From Beroe forskalii (Eukaryota > Ctenophora > Nuda > Beroida > Beroidae): a DNA stretch of 64,000 nucleotides. The DNA lies in assembly GCA_011033025.1 (NCBI GenBank), contig WFMF01000516.1, forward strand, positions 53,790 through 117,789, given 5' to 3'. Position 1 is the stretch's first letter. Every line of letters starts with the position of its first letter. The notes under the pieces are model-generated. The model was not told the DNA's origin. It searched no databases and saw only the letters and a list, made by a program, of their open reading frames with translations. Positions 1 through 12,100 of this stretch are shown here, piece after piece. Made by a program: the position numbers and the translations under genes.

Positions 1-146
1 TTATAGTTATTATGGACTGTAGCATATGAACTGTAGAATTTATCTGTTACATTTAAAAGTGGACAGTTCGTTACCTATCCCCCATTTCCTAATTCCTTGC
101 TAACGCAGTGCATCTTGTTAAGACAAAAATGATAATAACTTTGCAG

Positions 147-3100
147 AGACTGGTTCTGGAGATGTAGCAGAGCCAGTAGTCAACTTCCTGAAGTGGTTCT
201 ACCACTTTATCGAGAGGAATGAGATATACCATGTGGAGAACATGTACGAGGATGGCTTCTACAAAATATCTGGTTGGTTAAAATGAGAAGATATGGGAGG
301 ATAATATGCATCTGATGTAGATTATTCTTGACGAATCGCACTGATAAGAATGCTTTTAAAATCATTTATTAAGTTACTAGCAGGCCCGTTGGGCCTGCTA
401 GAATAATATGTAAATGATGGACCTGCTAGAATAATATATAAATGGATACATAGCTCACTCGGCGGCGCTTCGCGCCACCTCGTTCGCAAATTTTGAAAAA
501 AGGAACGGAATATTAAACCTTATGTAGCAATCCAATTATTAACTTAAACGAAATAATGAATTTTATGAAGGAGCAGAGTGCAAAGCAGTTCGGTCAATCT
601 TAGTCGTGCTAAACCATTTGCGTTTTGTTCCGTGTTGATTGCAAGATGATGTTGATTCTGATAACTGATAGTGATTCTCATACTGACTTACTGTCATTGG
701 ACAACTTTGTTTTGATCACATTGATCCAGGCCAGGAATGGTCTTCGTAATCTGCTAATTTATCCGACTCGGTTAAATAGAACTTTTGTAAACCTTAAATT
801 GATCTTTACGGCTAATTTAAAAACTACATTTACGCCGACCGAGCATTTATTATCGGCCGACCTCTACCGCAGTTCTTTTTGAAAACCATCCTCCTTTATT
901 CGAGTTATGTCCATCTTGAGATCTTGAATTTGAAGTAAAAAGAATGTCAAATGTTCAAAAACTGCAGCACAACATTTAACAGTTGTAGCGTAATAGAAAG
1001 CACTCTCAACGAACTGATTATCATCTGCACGTGCGAAAATTGGTTTCCATAGCAACGGCGCCTCATTTCTCCCTTTCGCCTTACTTTCTCTTGATATTTC
1101 CTTGCCCGCACAGACAAACATTATTCACGTGTGAATTTACTTTATTATTAAGATTGTATGAGATAATTATATGACTACTAGCAGGCCCGATGGGCCTGCT
1201 AATACATAGTTCACTCGGCGGCGCTACGTTGGGCCGGCTAGATAATACAGGACCAAATAATAAGCTCTCAAAATTTTTATGAAGGAGCAAAATTTACCAT
1301 TATTCGTTGGTAACTTTTATTAATGCTGGAGCTGGACCCTGCAAGTTTTGATTATTATAATTTGCTCTTGTATGATATAGTTCAATCTGAAAATTTAAAC
1401 CGAGTATCGTATTCATACTGAACGTTGAATTAAAGCATTGATTCACGCCAAAATCGCCAAAATGCTTTTGTTCAATCTTAGATTGCTCTAAATTCACATT
1501 TTTCTGCTACCATCGACCGACGTCTGTCTCAGATTTATGAAGAGATTCTATCAGAAACAGCCTCCACGATGCCAGCCATAAGGTCGTCCTCTGTCTTCAG
1601 ATCTTGAATTTCAAACAAAAACCAGTAAACACGCCGTTCTTTCAAACGTTAAAATGCAGTAGTCAACATCGTATCAGAAAGCACTCGCATAGAACTGATC
1701 ATAAGCTGCACGTGCAAAATACGTGTATCCATAGCAACGGTGCGACTTAACCCAGCTTAGCCTTCGTTTCTCTTGATATTTTCTTGGCAAGCTCAAATTT
1801 AAACTGTGCGCCCGCACAGACAAACATAATTCACGTGCCATCTCCAAATTATATATAAGATCCTGTAATGACCCTGCTCTGAGTTCTACTACAAAGACAA
1901 AATGTGGCCGGCCCCGGAGAAAGTCCAGGAGATTGTGGAAGAAAAGGACGAGGGCTCTATCTTCATGATATTGTACCGAGAACTCTATTACAGACACATA
2001 TACGCGAGACTTAAACCAACCCTAGAGCACAGGTGAGGGGAAATTAACATCATTAGTTCATAACCCCATTGACATGTTGCTATTGAATAAATAATGATTA
2101 TTTTCTACTGGAACATTATTAAATCATTATTTGCTTGGTCAACGATCTGTAATTATTGATTTGGTGATGGTGAAACAATAATGAAATTGAACTTCGACAA
2201 AATCCTGCTCATTGCAAGCCCTGTGGCCAGATGAGATTAGCGATTAATTAATTGGGATAAGTTTTACTCCTCTGACCTTTCCGTTGTAAAAATATTTAAC
2301 TTGTTGTTCAATATTCATTCCAAAGCTCATAACAACCCCAGACTGTTTTCCTAGCATTTGAAGCATTCTTATCGCAAAAGCTGGAAGATATTCTGCAGTA
2401 ATATCTATTTCTTGATCAATCTGGTACCGTACCCCCTTGGTATTAAAAGTAACAGGAACCCTTAACAGCTTCAGGAAAACCCCAGGAGAAATTTCAGGTT
2501 CCCCTCAGGAATCCTCAGGTTAAAATATCACTATTATACCGAGGTGGTAGCAGCAAGCAATCGCCAATTTCTTCATGAAACTTTTGGCTACTCACAAGGC
2601 TGTGCAGCAGTTGGCAAGCAACAAAGCTGCTGGATCAGATGAAATCAGGAGCGTAAGGATTTCTAGATCGCGGAGGTGGATCAGAGATCCAGAGAAAATG
2701 GTTTTTCTCGTTTGCTTTTAAGCTTTTACTGGTATACTCCCTGAATTGGCATAACATATTAGGTTACATTTTACCGAATTCCACTTGACGGCACCCTGAA
2801 ATATTTTCTTTCAGCCAGTGCCGACTATGCGACTCTATTCCTATGGAAATTGTTTTAAGTCACAGGTTATGAACAACTGTCCAGGACAGATTAGCGGAAA
2901 AAGAGAAACTGAATCAACTTTTCTTGAACGCCTGGTACATTTTCAGCTATGAACCATTTAACGTAAATTGGCCACTGGAGCTGGTTTTACTGGAAATTGA
3001 CCATTGAGAGGAACAACCTGTTTATGGATCACTGGTGACCTTCTAAGGTTAATTTGGAAAGTTCTGACATCCCACACAGGATTTATCCTGTGGGGAATAC

Positions 3101-6100
3101 AGAACAAAAGAACAAATGGGTTTGGCCTGAGCGTTGGTCCCTGTCTGCTCTCCGAGTTTGCAGCGCTCCAGGTAGCAACTGACATTAGACTCCCGTGTCT
3201 AGTTGCAGTTCTATGATATAGGTAAGTATGATTATTGTTATATACAGGGAGTCCTTGGGGTCGAGCTAGCAGGAGTTTGCCTCTGGGGACCCGGCGACAG
3301 AGACACAGCACTGATGCTGTGACTAGAAACCGGTGACCGCAAAAGAAGAAGAACCCCAATATCCATATACTCATATAAAATCCTTATTATATCCAGTGAC
3401 TTAATGACAGAAAATCCCTCTTCAGGTTTGACTCGTACAGTAATTACTGTGAGCTGTTCGCCTACCTGCTTGCAGCCGAGGAACCTGTGAAGATAGAGCT
3501 GCCTAACAAGTGGTTGTGGGATATTATTGACGAGTTCGTGTACCAGTTTCAGAGCTTCCAGCAGTTCAAGAGCAAGGTATGGACCCACTTGCCGCCCTCT
3601 CTCATGATTCACTGCTCTCCCATATTAGTATATCATACAACCCTTTCCACTCGTAACTTCATATCTTCATCCGAGTTCAACTCGCTCCTTGCATCCCTCA
3701 CGTTACCCCCGGATACCCATTTGACACCACCCTTCAAAATCTCTGAATTTCCTTTCAGGGCTTTACAAATGTGAAGCTGATTTAATGGCTTCTCTCAGGC
3801 TGGTAAGATAAACGATGAAGAGAAGAACATGTTACGGGACGAGGACCAGGTCTGGAAGGTAACAGCAGTTCTCAACATCCTCATCCAGCTGACGGAGAAG
3901 TGCAACCTCAACGACCAGCTCCAGGCCCTAGAGGAGGGTGAGGTGGTCACTGAGGAGATCGCTGGGGAGTTTGGCATGAAACCCATCTACACCATGACTG
4001 GTATGTGGGAATTTAGAAACCCATGAATCTGCACGTGCATTTTCCCCCATTACGCGCGCGTTACCATGGTGCGTGACGTACAAAAAATACAGAATTTGCG
4101 ACTTTATAAGAGACCAGCAGGCTCGTTGGGCCAGCAAATACACAGCTCATTCGGTGCTGCTACGCAGCACCTCGTTCGCAAATTTCAAACATCACAATTC
4201 AATTTGATTGAATACTTTTTGCCGCATCAAAAAATTCCAATGAGATCAAAAGTTATGTAGCAACTTACTCATACCAACAGAAGTGAACGCGCGCGTTCTT
4301 AATCTGCACGTGCAATTTCCCTCATTGCGCGCGCGTTGCCATGGGGCGTGACGTACAAAAAACATACAGAATTTGCGATTTTACAAGTAAGACTAGCAGG
4401 CCCGTTGGGCCTGCAAATACACAGCTCACTCGGCGCTGCTACGCAGCATCTCGTTCGAAAATTTCAAATCAACTAAATACTTTATACCGCATCAAAAAAT
4501 TCCGACCTCATAAAAAGTTATGAAGCTCCGAAATCAAAAAAGCGTTAAACAGAAATGAACGCGCGCGCAACTATAATCTGCACGTGCATATTTCCCCATT
4601 GCGCGCGCGTTGCCATGGGGCGTGACGTACAAAGAAACACAATCTGCGACTTTATAAGTAAGACTAGCAGGCCCGTTGGGCCTGCAAGTACACAGCTCAC
4701 TCGGCGCTGCTACGCAGCACCTCGTTCGCAAAATTCGACCTTTGCAATTCAAATCAACTCATACTTTTTACCGCATCAAAAAATTCCAATCATGTCAAAA
4801 GTTACAGAGTAACGTACTCATACCAGCTTTAAACAGAAATGAACGCGCGCGCACTTAATCTGCACGTGCAATTTCCCCCATTGCGCGCGCGTTGCCATGG
4901 GGCGTGACGTACAAAGAAACACAATCTGCGAAATTATAAGTAAGACTAGGGGAGTAGGAGAGCTAGCAATTAGTAGTCGCCTTGATGAGCTGAACAAAAG
5001 ATAACAAATGTATCTTGGTGTACTTGAAAGCGTTTTGCTTTAGTGGTAGCCCCCATCATATGGCACATCAAATGAATTATATTTCTAAGTTTCTACCTTC
5101 ATTAAGGACATCGGAGTGGGGTTTTCCCCGCCTTCGTCGGGGTCTGAGTAGTCGATTAGGTCCTGAATTTTCATGTGCTTCATCTCCAGAACACAATTCA
5201 AATCAACTAAATACTTTTTACCGCATCAAATAATTCCAATCAGATCAAAAGATATGGAGCACCGAAATTAAAACAGCATTAACAGAAATGAAAGCGCGCG
5301 AATTTAATCTGCACGTGCATTTTTCCAATTGCACGTGCGTTGCCATGGGGCGTGACGTACGGAAAAACAGAAAATGCAACTTTATATAAGAGAAGACTAG
5401 CAGGCCCGTTGGGCCTGCACATACACAGCTCACTCGGCGCTGCTACGCAGCACCTCGTTCGCAAATTTTCGCAAATTTCAAACCCCACAATTCAAATTGA
5501 CTGAAAAAAATTTACCGCATCAAAAACTCTAATCATACCAAAGAGCATTGAAAAGCAATGACCGTGCGCGCAGTTAATCTGCACGTGCACTTCCCCCATT
5601 ACGCGCGCGTAACCATGTTGCGTGACGTAAAAAGAAACACAATCTGCGATCTTATATAAGAGATAATTTTTATTATTACCCTCCCGTGGCTCAAACTCCA
5701 GTGTGATAATTATCGATATATCACTCCTTTATAGAACTACTGTACAGTGGCGGAATAATAGAGCAGAATATCGTTGAATAAATTGTTGATTTTATGAAGG
5801 AGCACTCAAAATCTATAAAAACGTTGAATTCAGACGAGGGTCGTCAGACCCGAGAGGGAGGGAGTACTGTTTTGTCGGGTAATAATACAATTAACAAACT
5901 CATGGATCGTGTGATATCGAAAATTGTCAAACTCGGCTGACGCCTCGTGTGATAATTTTCGATATCACACTCCCATTCGTTTATTAATCGTACAGTATTA
6001 ATTGGTCGCAAGTAGGGTATGAACCCCAGAATCCAATCTATATGACATTTCTCAAGAGGATCATCACAATATCATGCTATTACAATGTAAGTATGAAGAT

Positions 6101-9100
6101 TTCCTAGGATTTGCTTTTGTTAATAACAGAACCTTTTTTGATGCTGCCGTAGTTAATAAATCTAACAATTAGTTTATCGTTTAAGAATAAATTATAAAAA
6201 ATTTCTTCGATAAAACATTCGTACGACAATTGTAGACTAATAGTGAAACCATTGCGAAGAGTCTCGAAGCAATTGAATGAAATGAATGTGCGGTATTTTA
6301 AACGCAAGGAAATATCTTTTGCGCAGCTTTTTATTGCTATAATATTCTCTGAGGTCCAGTCTGGTCTCACTGCATCACGAATAAATCTTTCGCCTTTTAC
6401 TAAAGATTTCCGTGCAGTGGGGCAACGTTACAGACATTTATATTTTTCTGTAGTCCTCTGTAGAGGGCACCCAATGAACGAGTGATATGATAGTGGAATT
6501 GTGAGTATCTGGCTAATTGTGTCACTTACTACCTGTTGACCGTTGCTGTCATGTAACACTGTAATATGACACGGAGAGCGACCTTCATAGATTTTAATTG
6601 GTCTGATCAATGTGTTACATTAACAAATGAAGAACCTTTTATTCTTTATAGAGCTAGCTATTTGCGCTAAGTTTGAAGAGTTGCTAATGCTCTCATAATC
6701 ACCAGACATTTGACGCCTGTTCCCACTCAGGTTTCTTCAGTTTGGTGGGGCTACTACGTCTCTACTGCTTGCTGGGCGACTATCACATGGCCCTGTCCTG
6801 CATCGAGAATGTCCAGTTTAAGGATAAAGACATGATGGCTCTAGTACCTGCATGTCAGATTACAGCTAACTACTACGCAGGCTTTGCCTACTTCATGATA
6901 AGGAAATACGCAAATACCATTCAGTTGTGAGTGTAGCTATTTTGTAGTTCATTAGCTCCTCTAGAAAATTCCAGAGTTTTACTTGTACTTTATGCGTTTC
7001 GTTTCGTTTCGTTTTAAACCCACGGTGGGGTACCCATAAGGGCTTTGAAATAAATATATAATCATGCTTTTTCACTGCCCTTTTAGTCATCGTGTATACT
7101 CTTCAAATGTTTCTAAGAGTAATTGAGTAGATTTGTCGATTCTTAGGATATCATAGACTGCTCGTCAGGTACCAACATATTCTGGGTTACATGCAGCGGA
7201 CCAAACAGTTCTTCCAGAACCGCTCCTTCCAAGTTGAGGACATCAACAAGAAGAACGATCAGATGCTAGCACTACTCGCTATTGCCAGCACCTTCTGTCC
7301 ACTGAGACTCGACGAGAGTGTCAATATTCAGGTACCATGTGATGTTGTCTGGCCTCTGTTATCAGTTAAGATGTAACACACCTCTGGATTTGTAACATAT
7401 TCCCTACCCTAACACAGGACCTTTGGACCATATCTCACTTGTAAAACTCCTTAGATCAAGGAAAAGCAGGGAGACAAGGTAGCTCGCATCCAACACGGCG
7501 ACATTACAGTGTACGATGACCTCTTCTTTAGTGGCTGTCCTAAGTTCCTCTCTCCTGTGGTCTCAGAAAACCCCACGTCTCCCTTCGGGAGCAGGTAACA
7601 AGTTACTGTGCAGGCCCTGAACTGGAGTTCTATTGATTGATTATAATCTGCGTATATTTGTATATTTGAAATTGGCGCGTTGCTCGGTTGATCCGTCGCC
7701 TGTCACGTGATAACCTTTGAGTGCAGTACCGGGTAGACCATTAGGACGGTTGGATGTGGCATTGGCAACTTCAGATAAAACCGTTTGATTAGTCTATTTG
7801 GCTTCGTGCTCGAGGGAGGTCGCTTGGGGGGCGGTGGATTGACCAAGCGATGCTACTTTCAAATTCGCAAAATTTTAGGTAAATTTCTTGAAATTTTAAT
7901 ATAACCGAGTCCAATGTTTTACAGTGGACCCAGAGGCATGCAGTTGCAAGTTTTCAAGGCTGAAGTGGAGCAACAACGACTGATCCCGACCCTCCGAAGC
8001 TTCCTGAAGCTCTACACTTCCATCCCTATTTCAAAGCTAGCCAAGTTCCTGGACATGCACGAGAACGAAGTGAGGTGCTGTCTCATGGCCTTCAAGCACA
8101 AGAAGGAAATTGTAAGTTGTAGGTATTTTATCCTTGGTTGATGGTTGCCTATTTTGGCGGTATGCTTTTCGGCCCGTCACTCACTTTTTGATGGTTTACG
8201 GACGCGGCGGTGTCATAAACTCAATGCTTTTCACGCGCGTTCTTGTGCGCTCTTTTATGGAAATTAGGAATTTGAATTGCGTAAATTTATTTTACATTAA
8301 AATGTCGCGTCGGGCCGTAAGAAACGTTCAGATCTTTCAAATACAGATATACATGCAGTTGGCCATTTGGGAGTAGTGGGTAAATTGACAAGGTCCAGTC
8401 AATTGATGTATTGAATGTGTAAACGCCGCATTCGTCACGCCTGATTTGATGTTGAGTGGTGTCAACGTCATTGAGTTGGTATGTGGAATATGCATACGTC
8501 GCTGTTCGTCATAGATGACGGAGTGGTGTCAGCAATCATATATAAGGACGTGTGCTGCACTTCTTGCCATTAGTTCGATTCGTTTTCTTGGTGTTCAGTT
8601 GTCTTGCTAAATGCGTTGTTAATAAGGTACCGTTGTTGGTAAGGTACCGTTGTTGATAAGGTACCGTGGTTGTTAATGTTCCGTGGTTGTTAATGTTCCG
8701 TGGTTGTTAAGGTACCGTTGTTGTTAAGGTACCGCTGTTGTTAAGGTACCGTTGTTGTTAAGGTACCGTTGTTGTTAAGGTACCGTTGTTGTTAAGGTAC
8801 CGTTGTTGTTAAGGTACCGTTGTTGTTAAGGTACCGTTGTTGTTAAGGTACCGCTGTTGTTGAGGTACCGTTGTTGTTGCACCACAGTTGTTGTTAAGGT
8901 ACCGCTGTTGTTAATGCACAGTTGTTGTTAAGGTACCGTTGATGTTAGAGTAACGTTGTTGTTAAGGTACCGTTGATGTTAGGGTAACGTTGTTGTCAAG
9001 GTACCTTGCTAGGGACCGTTGCCGTTATTGGTCGCCAGATTAAGGATCTTATGCTCTTGCCATTCATACTTAATAAATTGCACCAAAATACCCAAATCCG

Positions 9101-12100
9101 GTCTGATATGATGATCGTGTAACAAAGGTGTCTGAAATTTCCATAAAGCTGCCATTTGTACCTGCGTGATACTGATGATTTGACATCTCTGTAATATAAT
9201 GACGTTCAAGAGAAATTAACAATGCATAAGGCAAGTCATAAAAGGTTCAATTGACCCCAATTAACTGGCCTTTTTTTTGACCGGCCCCTTTTTAACCGGC
9301 ATTTTTAAACCGGCCCTTTGGAATCTCAGTCATTTGTTCTTAAGGGCCGGTTAATTAAATAAAGGCCAATAAGGTATATTGGTTTGGAACGATGATCGTT
9401 TAAAAAAAACGATTACGCATATGTTATGTGTGCAGACCGCTCGATTGACAGAGGTCTCGATAAATAGGCGCGGATTTCCTCTGCGCCATTTCCTCGGCCA
9501 TTTCAGACCCCTCCCTCCCCCTTGTCCGCAATCCACTGCTTACCTTCCAAAAGTGGGTAGCAGGAGTAGTACTGCTACCGAGGGGATTTTTTTCAAAACC
9601 AAGGGGATTTTCAAGTCAAGATGCACGCACGCGCAGCGTGCGTGCCATGCCGAAATCACAAATAAAAAATTGATAAAAATTATATTTATTTGCAACTAAT
9701 GTGTTCAAATAACAACGTAAATCAATTTTAACTGTAAAGATGCATATGTTCCAGGGGAATACAAACATACAAAAGGATGTGAGGCGAAGTAATCATGAGG
9801 TGAGGGGAAGCCGGTAGCTGAGGGCAATTAAGTAATTAAGATGAGGGGAAGTAAGGTGAGGGTAATTAAGTAATTACTACAGTAAGGGGATGTATGGTGA
9901 GGGGATGTATGGTGAGGGGAAGTATGGTGAGGGGAAGTATGGCGAGGGGAATTAACTAACTGAGGTGAGGGGAAATATGGTGAGGGTAATTAAGGTGATT
10001 CGTGATGAGATGTAAGGTGAGGGAAAGTGAGGTGAGGGAAAAGCGATGTATGCCACACAAGAGGAAAATACTGACCATTGTAAACTTTTGTAATAGTTCG
10101 ATGATAAATAATCGATAGAAAACGCCTTTGGCAAGAAAGGATTGTTAATCAAATTAAACATTACCAGATTGATCTCAGAGGCATACTCAGGCACAAAACC
10201 TGAAAAATTTTCGCCTGCGGCGGGCTGTTGTGATTCAATAATGTCACTAATTTGATTCTGCACACAATCTCAGATGTAATACTTTCACAATTTTTGCCTA
10301 CGGCTGGCTGTTTTAATCACATTATACATTAACCAGATTGATGTTCGAGGCAGATTCAGGTGCAAAACCTTAAAAATTTTCGCCTGCGGCGGGCTGTTCT
10401 GATCAAATTTTGCCACTTCATTGATCCTGAAACTATCTCAGATGTAAAACTTTCACGATTCTTGCCTATGGCTGGGCCCTGTTTTAATCACATTATACAT
10501 TAACCAAATTGATCTTAGAGACAGATTCACACATAAAAACCTTAAAAATTTTCGCCTGCGGCGGGCTGTTGTGATCCAATTATGTCACTAAATTGATCCT
10601 AGACACAATCTAAGGTATAAAACCTTCACAATTTTTGCCTACGGCTGGCTGTTTTATCACATTATACATTAAACAGATTGATGTTCGAGGCAGATTCAGG
10701 TGGAAAACCTTAGAAATTTTCGCCTGCGGCGGGCTGTTCTGATCAAATTTTGCCACTTCATTGATCCTGAAACTATCTCAGATGTAAAACTTTCACGATT
10801 CTTGCCTATGGCTGGGCCCTGTTTTAATCACATTAAACATTAACCAAATTGATCTTAGAGACAGATTCACACATAAAAACCTTAAAAATTTTCGCCTGCG
10901 GCGGGCTGTTGTGATCCAATTATGTCACTAAATTGATCCTAGACACAATCTAAGGTATAAAACCTTCACAATTTTTGCCTACGGCTGGCTGTTTTATCAC
11001 ATTATACATTAACCAGATTGATGTTCGAGGCAGATTCAGGTGGAAAACCTTAAAAATTTTCGCCTGCGGCGGGCTGTTCTGATCGAATTTTGCCATTTCA
11101 TTGATCCTAGACGCAATCTAAGGCATAAAACCTTCACAATTTTTGCCTACAGCTGGTTGTTTTAATCACATTATACATTGAGGGGGCAGGGGGGGGTCTT
11201 CGGGGTGACGATGGCCAAAATGGAGTTTTTGGCTAGAAATGATAGAGGAGCATCGTAGCTACCAGAAAAACTTTACGGAATGAAAAAATCTTGTTCCTAG
11301 CCTGAGTTATGCGATTTTGAAAATCGGAATTTGCCTGTAATTACAGTACGCGCGCAAAATTCAATCGCGATTTGCCGAAAATGATCTTAAAAATCTATCT
11401 CCTCCTACATTTTTGGAGAATCATCCTGAAACTTTCCAGATATGTTCCAGGGATTAAAATGTCTAAAATGAAGAGATTTGTTTAGTAGATTTTTGATTTA
11501 GGCCTTCAAACCGAAAATATTCCATTTTGAAATTTCGAACCTGCCAAAAATCATCAAAATTTGGCACCTCAAAATTTTAAAATCGAATATTTTCGGTTCT
11601 GAGGCCTAAATCAAAAATCTACTAAACAAATCCCTTCATTTTAATCCCTGGAACATATCTGAAAGTTTTCAGATGATTCTCAAAAATGTAGGAGAGATAG
11701 ATTTTTAAGATCATTTTCGCAAATCGCGATTGAATTTCGCGCGCGTACTGTAATTACAGGCAAATTTTCAAAATCGCAACTCAGGCTAGGAACAAGATTT
11801 TTTCATTCTGCAAAGTTTTCTGGTAGCCGATGCTCTCTACATCATTTCTAGCCAAAACTCCATTTAACCATATCGTCACCTGAAGACCCCCGCCCCCTTA
11901 ACTAAATTGATCTAAGAGGCAGATTCATGTGCAAAACCTTGAAAATTTTCGCCTGCGGCGGGCTGTACTTAATGGTCACTTAATTGGCTCTTGGCTCCGA
12001 GCAAGCTTGAAACCGAGGGGATTTTGATATCTGCTACCGAGGGGATTTTCCTTTTTGGAAGGTAAGCAATCCAGAAACCCCTCCCTCCCCCCGGACGTCC

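Larger units (their letters stand above)
9537..12068. mobile_element. 2.5 kb left-arm-only element with TGCTTACCTTCC terminal inverted repeats
   Basis: The ends are TGCTTACCTTCCAAAAG at 9537 and its near inverse CTTTTTGGAAGGTAAGCA ending at 12068. ATCCA flanks both sides (9531-9535, with one extra C before the element, and 12069-12073). The right arm has the uninterrupted site within a Harbinger-like MITE (19499-19775). Subterminal CTGCTACCGAGGGGATTTT blocks occur near both ends. Inside are a GGTGAGGGGAAGTAT-type minisatellite (about 9780-10040), a roughly 330-bp tandem array (about 10180-11175) and a nested foldback element (about 11179-11896). No transposase is visible, so it is a nonautonomous DNA transposon of unassigned superfamily. 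Confidence 0.75.

Noticed and set aside
4066..5488. Several 60-85 codon frames with repeated [14 protein letters not shown] or ARATIICTC segments
   Set aside because: They come from the 270-bp satellite and recur in different frames on both strands.
4020..5660. CRISPR-like array of regularly spaced repeats
   Set aside because: Units are about 270 bp with no short repeat/unique spacer pattern, in a eukaryotic intron.
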